Assembly: GCF_014203835.1 (NCBI RefSeq)
Contig: NZ_JACHJW010000001.1
Span: 6,708,501 to 6,772,500, forward strand
Direction: 5' to 3'
Length of the DNA stretch: 64,000 bases
DNA from: Micromonospora polyrhachis
GTDB lineage: Bacteria; Actinomycetota; Actinomycetes; Mycobacteriales; Micromonosporaceae
The notes beneath the pieces were generated by a model. The model ran no database searches and was not told where the DNA came from. It saw nothing but the letters and a program-made list of their open reading frames with translations. Both the position numbers and the translations under genes were made by a program. This document shows, one piece after another, positions 24,530-32,456 of this stretch; position 1 is the stretch's first letter, and each line of letters begins with the position of its first letter.

Positions 24530-25402
24530 ATGGAATCGCGGCGTAGCCATGTCGACAGGCACCCCATGCTGTACCGCGACGAGGCCCGTCCCGGCGTGGC
24601 ACCTGGTTCGGTGCCGAGCGCCGGCACCATGTTCGCTGCCCTGTACGGCGAGTTGGTCCCGCACGCCTGGCGCGATCCCAAGTTGGGGCACGATGCCTAT
24701 TCGCTGTTCTACCACCGGTCGATCGCCATGGGGTGGCTCGACGACCGAGGGGCCGGAGGCGATTTCAAGGACCGGATGCTGCGCGCGCCTGGGCTGTGGG
24801 GCATGAACGACGCCGGCTGGGACCATCCTCTCGCTGTTCCCGGGCTGGTCTCCTGGTTCCAGGTCGGAGTCAGTGCCGTGCCCGGTGACCGGCCACTACC
24901 CGTACAGCCGTTCCTGCGGTGTGCCCTGGACGCGACAGCGCGGGCCGGCGCACTGGACCTGTCGGCGGTGCAGGTCCTGCTGCCAGTTCAAGGGCTCGAT
25001 CCGGCGTCGCGGCCACCGTACGCGCCGGTGCCAGCGATCGGTACGGTCGGTTGGTTCGGCGAGCGTGACCCCGGGTCGAGGACAACGGTGGAGGTCGACA
25101 TCAGCAGCGGCCGGGACTCGTCGATCCTCGGCGCCACGCAGCAGCTCAGCGAGCACCTCGCCGACCTGGGCCGGGACGTGTTCATGTGTCGGTCCCGCGA
25201 GGTCGTCGGCCGGGACGTCATTCCCGATCCGCCTCTTGCCGACAGTTTCTGGAACGGTCCGCCTCTGCACGGGGTGGTGCTGCGCGGAGAGCTTGTCGAG
25301 TGGTCGCATGACGTGATCGGGTGGCTGGCCGAAGTGGTCGCCGACTCCGCGGCGCTGCTCGGTGTCCGTACGCCGCTGTTGCTCACCCTCACCCGGACGT
25401 AG
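24530..25402 (+). CDS. Conserved-looking hypothetical protein
   Basis: A soluble protein of 290 residues (or about 278 from an internal ATG at 24566). No signal peptide, membrane span or known motif was recognised. Coding is credible from codon bias throughout and from ordered segments such as MFAALYGELVPHAW, YSLFYHRSIAMGWLDDRG and VVLRGELVEWSHDVIGWLAE. It faces away from the SDR gene and converges on the esterase remnant. Function unknown. Confidence 0.6.
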   Translation: MESRRSHVDRHPMLYRDEARPGVAPGSVPSAGTMFAALYGELVPHAWRDPKLGHDAYSLFYHRSIAMGWLDDRGAGGDFKDRMLRAPGLWGMNDAGWDHPLAVPGLVSWFQVGVSAVPGDRPLPVQPFLRCALDATARAGALDLSAVQVLLPVQGLDPASRPPYAPVPAIGTVGWFGERDPGSRTTVEVDISSGRDSSILGATQQLSEHLADLGRDVFMCRSREVVGRDVIPDPPLADSFWNGPPLHGVVLRGELVEWSHDVIGWLAEVVADSAALLGVRTPLLLTLTRT

Positions 25403-25429
25403 GTCGGCCGGGCGGCTTACGTCCGGGTG
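25390..25429. terminator. Hairpin at the end of the 24530 gene
   Basis: CACCCGGACGTA (25390-25401) pairs perfectly with TACGTCCGGGTG (25418-25429) over a 16-base loop. The left arm includes the stop codon of the hypothetical gene. It lies between convergent genes and can serve both. Confidence 0.65.
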
Positions 25430-25448
25430 ATGGCGAAGGTGAGGGACC

Positions 25449-25887
25449 TTAGCGGCGCGATGTGTCCTTGACGAATACGAGCCCGTCATGGTCAGTTACA
25501 TGGGTCGGGTCCAGCGGGGAGTAGCCGTACCAGGCAGAAACGCGGGGAGTGGGCGTCGCGTCGCCCAGGTGGGCACCGGCGCTCCACCATTCCACCGGCC
25601 CCTCCCACATCCGCATCGTGCTCTTGTTCCGCTGGAGGTGGCTGTTGTGGGCGTTCACCAACGTCGGGCCCCGTTCGGCGAGGGCAAGCAGGTTGGTGGC
25701 CATCATCGAGTCCCGCACGCCGAGCAGCCTCGCCATCCGGCCCGGTGACGTGTCGGCCATCCAGAAGTGGTAGCTCAGCAGCCCGGTGGCAGTGCGCCCG
25801 TACAGGCAGGCCCGGCCGGGCTGGGAGCAACCCCATGATGGCAGCAGCATCGACGGCCCGGATGGCGTCAGTGATATCGACGTTCAT
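25449..25887 (-). pseudogene. Erythromycin esterase-like pseudogene
   Basis: The C-terminal part of the erythromycin esterase family is readable in one frame (25449-25850): LLSYHFWMADTSPGRMARLL, GVRDSMMATNLLALAER and VNAHNSHLQR, then VEWWSAGAHLGD. A full member is about 400 residues; here only some 130 remain. The apparent start (MNVDITDAIRAVDAAAIM at 25887) is in another frame, so there is an internal deletion plus a frameshift. Active enzymes open macrolide rings; this copy cannot be functional. It converges with the hypothetical gene upstream. Confidence 0.7.
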
Positions 25888-26116
25888 GCCATCAACGCTA
25901 TCTTTGAACCGACGGTGGAGGCTTTTTCGTGATGATGCCAGGACAGCGAGGCAAAGCCTTCAACGCAAGGGGCGGCTCAGGCTGATCGATCTGGCATTGT
26001 GGGCATCGTCCATCCCTTCAGGCAGGAGCTGGTGATGTCCGTTCGTCGTAGCGCGTTGGGCGAGCGCGGCGCGGCCGGCGGTGCACGTCGGCCGGGGTGC
26101 CGACCGTTGGCAGACA

Positions 26117-27085
26117 TCAGTTTTCGGCTGCGGCGAAACCGTCGAGGGCCCGAAGAACGTGCGTACGCGTCGCCGAGGTACTGAGATGCCCCGCACTTTC
26201 GACCACGATCAACTCCGAGTTGGGCCAGGCGCGATGCAGCTCCCAGGCGGTTTGCAGCGGACCGCCCATGTCGAGTCGGCCGTGGATGAGGACACCGGGG
26301 ATGCCAGCGAGCCGGCCAGCTTCGCGCAGTAACACGCCTTCCTGCAGCCAGGCACCGTGGGAAAAGTAATGCGTGCAGATACGCACAAAGGCCAGCCTGG
26401 CGGCCGGCGGGCGGTCGCCGTACGGGTTGAAGGTGCCGCCGGTCTCTCCGGACAGGACCGCGTCCTCCCATGCGCACCAGTCGGCCGTGGCTTTCTCCCG
26501 TACGGCGGTGTCGGGGTGCCCTAGGAGCCGGGCGTAGGCGGCGACGATGTCACCGTCGCGTGGTGTGCCGGCGGGCGCTCCTTCGAGGAAGCGTTCCCAC
26601 TGTACGGGGAAGAATCGGCCGACGCCCCGGTAGAGCCAGTTGATTTCCGATTGCCGGGTCGTGGTGACACTTGGGATGACGATCTTCGACACGTGCTGCG
26701 GGTGTTGTTCCGCGTAGGCCAGGACGAGCGTGGAACCCCACGATCCGCCGTACAGCAGCCAACGGTCGATGCCCAGGTGCTCGCGCAGGCGTTCCATATC
26801 GGCGACCAGGTGCCAGGTGGTGTTGCATCGCATATCGGTTGCCGGGTCGCTGGCGTGTGGTGTGCTTCGGCCGCAGCCACGCTGGTCGAACAGCACTACC
26901 CGGTAGCGGTTCGGGTCAAAGTACCGGCGAGCGCTGGTGCCACACCCTGACCCGGGTCCGCCGTGGACAACGAGCGCGGGTTTGCCGTCGGGATTGCCGC
27001 AGACCTCCCAATATATGAGGTTGCCGTCGCCCACATCGAGCATCCCCGTTTCGTACGGCTCGATCGGTGGATACAGCTCGCCCAC
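26117..27085 (-). CDS. pip: Prolyl iminopeptidase
   Basis: A 322-residue alpha/beta-hydrolase that removes N-terminal proline from peptides. Family landmarks are complete: HGGPGSGCG near residue 41, FDQRGCGRSTPHA, nucleophile GGSWGS (S115), acid in IHGRLDMGGP and His in ESAGHLS. GTG 27085 gives the expected start (MGELYPPIEPYETGML) and normal length; the open frame upstream to 27445 is not homologous. Cytoplasmic and apparently monocistronic. The 229 bases downstream (25888-26116) hold no supported gene. Confidence 0.95.
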   Translation of the reverse strand: MGELYPPIEPYETGMLDVGDGNLIYWEVCGNPDGKPALVVHGGPGSGCGTSARRYFDPNRYRVVLFDQRGCGRSTPHASDPATDMRCNTTWHLVADMERLREHLGIDRWLLYGGSWGSTLVLAYAEQHPQHVSKIVIPSVTTTRQSEINWLYRGVGRFFPVQWERFLEGAPAGTPRDGDIVAAYARLLGHPDTAVREKATADWCAWEDAVLSGETGGTFNPYGDRPPAARLAFVRICTHYFSHGAWLQEGVLLREAGRLAGIPGVLIHGRLDMGGPLQTAWELHRAWPNSELIVVESAGHLSTSATRTHVLRALDGFAAAEN

Positions 27086-27252
27086 GGGTCCAGACCTCCA
27101 AGCAGCAGGGACGCGCTGACACATTCGCACACCCCGGCCCCTTCGGGCGCCCCGATTCTCGCTGCCGCTAGCCACGCTCGCCTGAGCCACGGTGGAGTGG
27201 TGATTTGGGGGCAAGCTGCGGCGGGCCGGCCGCGGCCGCAGCCACATTTCGG

Positions 27253-27813
27253 TTACTCCCTGGCCATCACGGTAAAGGTGAATCCGGTGCTCGTTGGGCG
27301 GCGCAGCGAAATGTCGCACTTGATCCGGCGCAGTACCTCGTTCCTGCTGAGGCCGAGCCCATGCGCGATGAGCTGTTCCGGGCGTACCGGTATCGGATCC
27401 TCGAAAGTGACCTTGACCTGGACCGGCCACGCCCCGTCGGGGCATGCCGATGGTGTGTCCAGCCGCCAGGCCCCCGTCCAGTCCAGGCTGAAGTGGTTAC
27501 GCCGGGCAAGCAACCGATCCAACAGCCGGGACGCCACCAGGTCCGGATCGTTGACGTGGTAGCCGTGGAGTTCGGCCGGATCGAAGGACCTGACCGGCGC
27601 TCGCTCGTGCACGGCGAGCTTGCTCGTCCGATCGCAGGATACGCAGCGGACCAGCAGCCACACCTCCAGCAGCTTGCCGTTGGCGTTGACGCGGAACCTG
27701 CCCTCGCCGGTGGTGGCCGAATCCGACCGGCAGTCCACGCATCGCATCGTCAACAACGGCAGCCTGGTCCGACGAACGACCCAGGGCAGCACGGTATGAG
27801 GTTGTGAAGACAT
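27253..27813 (-). CDS. DUF1062 protein with zinc-ribbon motif
   Basis: A 186-residue protein. Two CxxC pairs (TMRCVDCRSD and LLVRCVSCDRTSKLAVHERA) form a probable zinc ribbon in the first 65 residues. It continues with AWPVQVKVTFEDPIPVRPEQ and ends in LGLSRNEVLRRIKCDISLRR, all typical of DUF1062. Function unknown. It is upstream of pip on the same strand with 167 bases between, so probably independent. Confidence 0.85.
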   Translation of the reverse strand: MSSQPHTVLPWVVRRTRLPLLTMRCVDCRSDSATTGEGRFRVNANGKLLEVWLLVRCVSCDRTSKLAVHERAPVRSFDPAELHGYHVNDPDLVASRLLDRLLARRNHFSLDWTGAWRLDTPSACPDGAWPVQVKVTFEDPIPVRPEQLIAHGLGLSRNEVLRRIKCDISLRRPTSTGFTFTVMARE

Positions 27814-27831
27814 GATTTTTCTAGACCTGAT

Positions 27832-27964
27832 CTCTTGGAACCTGACACGAGGCCGATTGCGCGCGACCTCAAACGCTGTATGGCCAGGCGCACCAGGGCA
27901 GCCCGGCAGAACCGACGGGAGCGTCGGCTACAGGTGAGCGATAGAAGGTGTCAGGTCTAAAGAG
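27832..27964. repeat. Inverted-repeat-bounded 133-base segment
   Basis: CTCTTGGAACCTGACAC (27832-27848) and GTGTCAGGTCTAAAGAG (27948-27964) match as inverted repeats at 14 of 17 positions. A second partial copy, TAGACCTGA, lies just outside the left arm (27822-27830). The 99 enclosed bases have no gene, and the whole 27814-28100 gap is otherwise empty. It may be a miniature mobile element remnant or a paired regulatory site; no target duplication was seen. Confidence 0.4.
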
Positions 27965-28100
27965 CAGGCGGGGTCACGCGGTCTTGTCCTTTGTCCTCAT
28001 CTACGACGGGCCGCAGGCAACCTACGGGGACGCGGATGAAGGCTCAACCGGTTTCTCGTCCGGAATTGTGACACTGCTACCGGGAGCCCTCAGAGCGACG

Positions 28101-28814
28101 TCAGTCTTCCGGGACGTGCGCCGCCGCGATCTCCGATTGCACTGTCCAGCCAAGGGCGCGGTAGAGATGGCGTCCGTCCTCGGTGGCGACAAGGATGCCG
28201 GTGCCCAGTCCGATGCGCGCGGCTTGGTCACCCAGGGTTCGCATGACGATGGTGCCCAGTCCGCGGCGCTGGTGTGCCGGCGCGGTTTCCACCTGGTCGA
28301 TCACGCCGTACTCGCCCGCAGGTGCCAAGCGTCCCGAAGCCGCCGTGACGCAGGTCGCGTCGACGACAGTCGCATCGACGACGTCACCCTCCATCGAGAC
28401 TCGCGTCTGGTACGGGGATGGAGGGTCGTCGGTACCTACGGCGAACCGAGTGCGCATCAGGTAGGCGGCGCTTTCCATCGTCCAGTGTGCTGACAGGGCA
28501 CGCTGTAGATCGGTAGCGCCTCCGCTGACCTTGATCCAGGTTCCGGGCGCGGTGAACTGCTCGGTGAGGTTCTCGATCACAGTGGCGTCCCAGGTGTGCA
28601 ACACGTACCGGACTCGGTGACCGTGCCGGCCCACATCGGCTCGGAAGCCGCCCGGGATTTCGACAGGGTCGGGCACGCCACGGGCAACAGCCCAGCCGCG
28701 ACCCCACGCCATGACGAGTTCGGGCAGGCGGTCCGGAGTGCTGCGCGAACTCGCGGGAGTCGTTCTGCCGGGCTGGAGGGATAGTGAGGCAGCGCGCTCG
28801 TTGAGCACCTCCAT
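28101..28814 (-). CDS. GNAT-family N-acetyltransferase
   Basis: A 237-residue protein. The acetyl-CoA binding motif A is at the C-terminal part: IDQVETAPAHQRRGLGTIVM then RTLGDQAA, where QRRGLG is the R/QxxGxG/A pyrophosphate loop, followed by GILVATEDGRHLYRALGW (motif B). The N-terminal half is a less conserved domain rich in beta strands. The ATG at 28812-28814 begins two bases from a perfect palindrome (28816-28838), which would place expression under a repressor. The substrate is unknown. Confidence 0.82.
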   Translation of the reverse strand: MEVLNERAASLSLQPGRTTPASSRSTPDRLPELVMAWGRGWAVARGVPDPVEIPGGFRADVGRHGHRVRYVLHTWDATVIENLTEQFTAPGTWIKVSGGATDLQRALSAHWTMESAAYLMRTRFAVGTDDPPSPYQTRVSMEGDVVDATVVDATCVTAASGRLAPAGEYGVIDQVETAPAHQRRGLGTIVMRTLGDQAARIGLGTGILVATEDGRHLYRALGWTVQSEIAAAHVPED

Positions 28815-28815
28815 A

Positions 28816-28838
28816 TTATTGCAAACCTCTTGCAATAA
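28816..28838. promoter_or_regulatory. Perfect palindrome at the GNAT gene start
   Basis: TTATTGCAA-ACCTC-TTGCAATAA is a perfect 9-5-9 inverted repeat, one base from the ATG of the acetyltransferase gene. The shape and AT-rich arms fit a MarR- or TetR-class operator. No matching regulator gene is adjacent. A bound repressor would block translation initiation or a near-leaderless transcript. Confidence 0.6.
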
Positions 28839-29053
28839 GCCCAGGCCCCGATCTCCACCAAGCGGCGGCGTGGCCATCGATTCAGGTCAGGATGATGGGG
28901 TTGGTGGGCGCTGCCATGTGCCCTCCGGGATGGCGTACCTCGATCCGCACGAAAGATGATTCCGCTGCGTCGGTGCGCCACTCCACGGTTACCAACACCC
29001 GAACGGTCATGTCCAACGTGATCAGTCATGGCCAAGGTCAGGATCGTTGGAAC

Positions 29054-29083
29054 GGTCAGTTCCGGGCCAGCCCGGAACTGACC
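29054..29083. repeat. 30-base perfect palindrome
   Basis: GGTCAGTTCCGGGC (29054-29067) and GCCCGGAACTGACC (29070-29083) are exact inverted repeats with a 2-base centre. It lies in the gene-poor stretch 28839-29170. The tiny loop favours a DNA-level site (protein dimer or cruciform) rather than a simple terminator. Confidence 0.7.
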
Positions 29084-29128
29084 ACAGGCTTCGGCGCGTC
29101 CAGACGATCGGTAGCCGTTGCCGTCCCG

Positions 29129-29170
29129 GTAGATTATTGGATTGCCGGTAATGGCAATCCAATAATCTAC
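29129..29170. repeat. AT-rich perfect inverted repeat, 18-bp arms
   Basis: GTAGATTATTGGATTGCC (29129-29146) and GGCAATCCAATAATCTAC (29153-29170) pair perfectly with a 6-base loop. The arms are far more AT-rich than the rest of the window, suggesting foreign origin. It abuts the probable transposon end that starts at 29171. Confidence 0.75.
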
Positions 29171-29600
29171 GTGGGCAAACGGGACATTTTGGTGCTACAT
29201 CATAATGACAGTTATTGTGCGCAAGGCTTTAGGATGGTGTAAGCCAAGAGGTCCGTCGCCCCTGTCCTGGCTGCACACGTCCGATGCGGCTCGGGAGAGT
29301 TGACGCCTCGGCTCGGTAGGGGTGCCGGCATCGGACGTGTCACCAGCTGCCAAACGGCTGATCTTGCATGCTGGGAGTGTTCGACGGGCGGACGCGGAAA
29401 AGCCGATCGGCTGGTTGCCCGCGGACGTGGCGCGAAGGAACGGCGCTTCGAGCTGGTGCGCGAGGAACTGCTGGACGAGTGCCGCCGGGAACAGATCGAA
29501 TCACCAGCCGACGGCGGGTGGAGCGGATCGTGCGTTCGGCACTGCGCCAGGCCGAGCAGACGCTGTGCGCGGGTGCAGTCCTGACTGCCGGCTTTGTACG
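29171..29600 (+). mobile_element. Probable Tn3-family transposon remnant (end plus decayed transposase start)
   Basis: The AT-rich block 29175-29230 (ACGGGACATTTTGGTGCTAC, ATCATAATGACAGTTATTGT) resembles terminal repeats of actinobacterial Tn3 transposons as I remember them. Downstream, two frames carry pieces like the N-terminal DUF4158 region of Tn3 transposases: GRGAKERRFELVREELLDEC then RREQIE in one frame, and SRRRVERIVRSALRQAEQTL in the next, joined by a frameshift near 29506. The rest of the transposase, resolvase and the other end are missing. The family call is an inference without a search. Confidence 0.4.
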
Positions 29601-29651
29601 TCTGGTGGTGCCAGCCTGCGTCTTGATCTGCGGCAGCTGGCTGCTCGACAG

Positions 29652-30581
29652 TCACCTCTCTGGACGCTGTCCGAGCTTCGACACCACGGCTCGCTGTAGC
29701 ACCGCGGTCGTGCCCAGCACTGTCCCGGCCGGCCCGTCGGCGGTGGCCGCCACGAGATAACTGCGTTCACCGAGGTATTCATACGTCTGCTCATCGAAGA
29801 TCCACTCGTTGCGTCGGCTCCGATCGGTGTGCGCGACGGCTATCCCTCGCCGCCCGACCGCGTCGGTGACTCCGCGGACCACCTCGACCCCCGGGATCTT
29901 CGCCGCCGCCCGGTAAAGCGCCGCGCTTGTCTGCGGCGGCACCAGCGACTCGCGCAGGATGTCGCCGATCGCGTCGAACGCCCCGCCGTCACGGCTGGTG
30001 CCACGGCCACGCTCGTCGCGCTCCCGGTAGAGCTTCGCCAGCAGTGCATCCGGATCGCTGGGCAGATTGACGAGCTCCGCGTTCGGCGTCACGTTCGTGA
30101 GCGTCTCCCGTTCCGGGATCACACCGATGATCGGTATATCGAAGAATGGCTGCCGGAGTAGGCCGTCACCCCGCTCGTAGCGCGGAATCCAGATCTCCCG
30201 CTCGTACACCGGTTGCAGCCGCGCCGGGCCGTCACCCAACTCGGCGAACGCACCGCGGCTCCTGATGTAGATGTACTTGCCCTCACCGGACGATGGTCCC
30301 GACCTGTCGGCCGCCGCCGCCATCCGGTTCAGCAACAACATCGCTCCGCTGTGATCCCCCTGCTCGACGGTCACGATCAGCGGCGAGCTGTCCGGCGCCC
30401 ATGGCTGGGCGATCGCTCCGGCTGCGACCACGACCGCCAGCACGCCGGCAGCCGGAGCGAGTATCAGCATCCGCCGCGGCCGCCGGGCCGGCCGGTCGAT
30501 CTCGTTCATCAGATGGTGCCGTAGTGCCTGCCGGCGCACCGCCGGCATGGCCGGCACGCGGGGGGCGGTGGGCTCGCTCAT
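29652..30581 (-). CDS. CU044_5270-family membrane protein, partner of ECF sigma factor
   Basis: A 309-residue protein with a cytoplasmic N-terminus of about 38 residues (RRQALRHHLMNEIDRPARR). One membrane span follows (LILAPAAGVLAVVVAAGAIA), then a large external domain containing YIYIRSRGAF, REIWIP, LYRERDERGRGTS, AALYRAAAKIPGVEVVRGVT and YLGERSYLV. It overlaps the sigma factor gene by ATGA. Such proteins are regularly encoded after ECF sigma genes and probably act as membrane-bound regulators or sensors; this role is inferred. Confidence 0.85.
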   Translation of the reverse strand: MSEPTAPRVPAMPAVRRQALRHHLMNEIDRPARRPRRMLILAPAAGVLAVVVAAGAIAQPWAPDSSPLIVTVEQGDHSGAMLLLNRMAAAADRSGPSSGEGKYIYIRSRGAFAELGDGPARLQPVYEREIWIPRYERGDGLLRQPFFDIPIIGVIPERETLTNVTPNAELVNLPSDPDALLAKLYRERDERGRGTSRDGGAFDAIGDILRESLVPPQTSAALYRAAAKIPGVEVVRGVTDAVGRRGIAVAHTDRSRRNEWIFDEQTYEYLGERSYLVAATADGPAGTVLGTTAVLQRAVVSKLGQRPER

Positions 30582-31210
30582 CGGTATTCTCCCTGCTCGA
30601 CGGGGATCGTTCGGGTTGGCGCCATCTCCTGCTGTGCCAGCGCCCGCAGCCGGGTCCGGGCCCGCGACAGCCGCGAACGCACGGTCCCGACCGGTACGCT
30701 CAGCGCCTCTGCCGCAGCCGCGTAGTCCAGTTGTGACCACACGCAGAGCAGGAACACCTCCCGATCCGCCCGACGCAATGACCGCAGTGCCGCCATGGCC
30801 GCAGCCACCTGTTCAGCGTTATACATCCGGGCGACCACCTCGTCGGCGAAGTCTGGAACGGTGTCGCGTACCGGCAGTCGTCGCAATGCCTCCCGGTGCC
30901 GGCGCGCCGCCCGTTGACGATTGCGCAGCACATTGGTGGCGATTCCGAGCAGCCACGGCCGCAGGCCGTCTCCGTCAAGGCGCAAGGATTGGCGGATCCG
31001 CCACGCCTCAAGGAAGGTCAGCGACACCACATCCTCGGCCTGAGCCGGATCGCCCCCACTCCACACGGCATGCCGATGAATCGCATCGGCATGCTCATCG
31101 AAGAGTTCGCCGAAGGCATCGGCGTCTCCGGCCCGGATCCGGACCCGCATCTCGGCTGTCACACCTGTACCTGTCCGCAGCCGGCCCTGAGTTCCCACAT
31201 CCGGAGACAC
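30578..31210 (-). CDS. ECF-type RNA polymerase sigma factor
   Basis: A 210-residue sigma-70 factor. Region 2 (about 22-95) has RAGDADAFGELFDEHADAIH, DAEDV-like AQAEDVVSLTFLEAW and LRPWLLGIATNVLRN. Region 4 (about 130-190) has AALRSLRRADREVFLLCVWS and AAAEALSVPVGTVRSRLSRA. The downstream membrane protein overlaps its stop, so the pair is co-translated. Its target promoter is unknown; an autoregulated promoter should lie in 31211-31300. Confidence 0.93.
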   Translation of the reverse strand: MSPDVGTQGRLRTGTGVTAEMRVRIRAGDADAFGELFDEHADAIHRHAVWSGGDPAQAEDVVSLTFLEAWRIRQSLRLDGDGLRPWLLGIATNVLRNRQRAARRHREALRRLPVRDTVPDFADEVVARMYNAEQVAAAMAALRSLRRADREVFLLCVWSQLDYAAAAEALSVPVGTVRSRLSRARTRLRALAQQEMAPTRTIPVEQGEYR

Positions 31211-31475
31211 TTTTTCCTGAGGTCACATGGCTCGCGGTTGCCGGCACTGGCGCTACGCTTCCCGTAGCCCGTCGGCCAGCAGTGTGGCAGTGTCGCCGCC
31301 TGACTCAAGCGAGGCCAGAACTCGCCGAGTCACTTTCGGCGTTAGCAGGTAGGGGCACCATTGGCCAGCCTTGCGGGACTCGCTCGCCCGGGACGTAATG
31401 GCCCGGCCGAACGGATTGCGGGTGTCCCGAATGCGGACGTGACGGTGGCCCTGGGTTGGCGCGAGGAGCGCCGGG
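31211..31475. other. Intergenic region upstream of the sigma factor
   Basis: This divergent gap of 265 bases must carry the promoter of the ECF sigma unit on the minus strand. A short minus-strand frame ending at 31253 (AGQWCPYLLTPKVTRRVLAS) has coding-like composition but no start or recognisable family. It is left as a possible gene remnant. Confidence 0.3.
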
Positions 31476-32168
31476 TTGATTGATGTGGTGATCACGATGC
31501 GGGCGGTCGTCGAGGTTCCGGCGTTGGACGCCGAGGCGCCACGGCCCTGGCCGGTGGAGTCGGCGGCACCGTTCTCGTGGCTGGCACTCGACGCCAGCTG
31601 TAGCGAGGAACAGGTTGGACTGTTCGTGGCGGCCCTGGCTGACAGGATCGATGTTCCAGAGCCCGGCGGGCCGGATGAGGTGGTGGACGCGCTACTGGCC
31701 GAGGAGATGCTTGTCGTTGCCGGCGGGCTACAGCTGTGCGATATCGACACTGGGACCGCCGTGGTTCCGGGTTGCTGTGCTGGGTTGGAAGACTGGCGGG
31801 ACTGGACAGAAGCCCTTGCCGGGGATTCGCCATGGCTGGGCCACGATCCGGGGCCGGAGGTCGAGGTGCTTGGCGACCATCTGCGGGTGTGGCAGGACGG
31901 TGGCTCTAACCGCCATCACGGTCGCTGGGCCGGCGTTCACATCGACCTACCACGGGTGGCGCTGCCCGCTCTGCTGGGGAGTGCGCATCGCGACCTGGTG
32001 GGCTTCATTGCCGTTCTTGCTGGCTGGACCGAGCAACTCGGATTGGGATCACGGGGGAGTGCGCTGGTAAGGACGATCGACAGGGACTTCGCCATCACCG
32101 CCCCGTTTGACCTGGCGAATGCTTGCGAAGCGCCTGGCTGGCCTGTCGGAGATCGATTGCGACGATGA
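31476..32168 (+). CDS. Hypothetical actinobacterial protein
   Basis: A 230-residue acidic soluble protein (223 from the ATG at 31497; a GAGGAG lies near 31461, so TTG 31476 or GTG 31485 are also possible). It has a mixed alpha/beta composition with segments FSWLALDASCSEEQVGLFVA, EVLGDHLRVWQDGG and VHIDLPRVALPALLG. It resembles actinomycete hypothetical proteins of unknown role. The 3' end overlaps the small frame at 32107. Confidence 0.6.
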   Translation: MIDVVITMRAVVEVPALDAEAPRPWPVESAAPFSWLALDASCSEEQVGLFVAALADRIDVPEPGGPDEVVDALLAEEMLVVAGGLQLCDIDTGTAVVPGCCAGLEDWRDWTEALAGDSPWLGHDPGPEVEVLGDHLRVWQDGGSNRHHGRWAGVHIDLPRVALPALLGSAHRDLVGFIAVLAGWTEQLGLGSRGSALVRTIDRDFAITAPFDLANACEAPGWPVGDRLRR

Positions 32169-32358
32169 CGGCCCACCTCAATTCAGTGAGACTGCCTCGG
32201 TCCAGAGGAGAAGCCTGCGAGTCGTTCTGGGCGGGCAGTTGGCTTACCTGGCTAGGTTCGAGGTCGTGTATCTCGATGTCGTCGGCGGCAGAACCTTGAC
32301 AATCGGTGGTTCCGAGCTGCAACGCCCCGCGCGTAGTTTGGTCATCTGGTCGTACTGA
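32107..32358 (+). CDS. Small hypothetical protein, doubtful
   Basis: An 83-codon frame from TTG 32107, overlapping the previous gene by 62 bases. The second half (LGGQLAYLARFEVVYLDVVG) looks like a real beta-rich protein, but third-position GC bias is weaker than in its neighbours and no ribosome-binding site is seen. It could be the 3' remnant of a larger gene. Confidence 0.3.
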   Translation: MTWRMLAKRLAGLSEIDCDDDGPPQFSETASVQRRSLRVVLGGQLAYLARFEVVYLDVVGGRTLTIGGSELQRPARSLVIWSY

Positions 32359-32456
32359 GTGACCTGCGCGCGTTTGGATTCGTCGGAGCCCGTGGCATCC
32401 CGCTTGCCAGCTCAGCTCGGCCCCGCACCTTCAGCAGGTCGCGTTTGACCTCGCCG

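Noticed and set aside
28892-29242. Plus-strand frame of 116 codons over the two hairpins at 29054 and 29129
   Set aside because: Composition changes abruptly inside it, it runs through both perfect palindromes and has no family signature, so it is judged non-coding.
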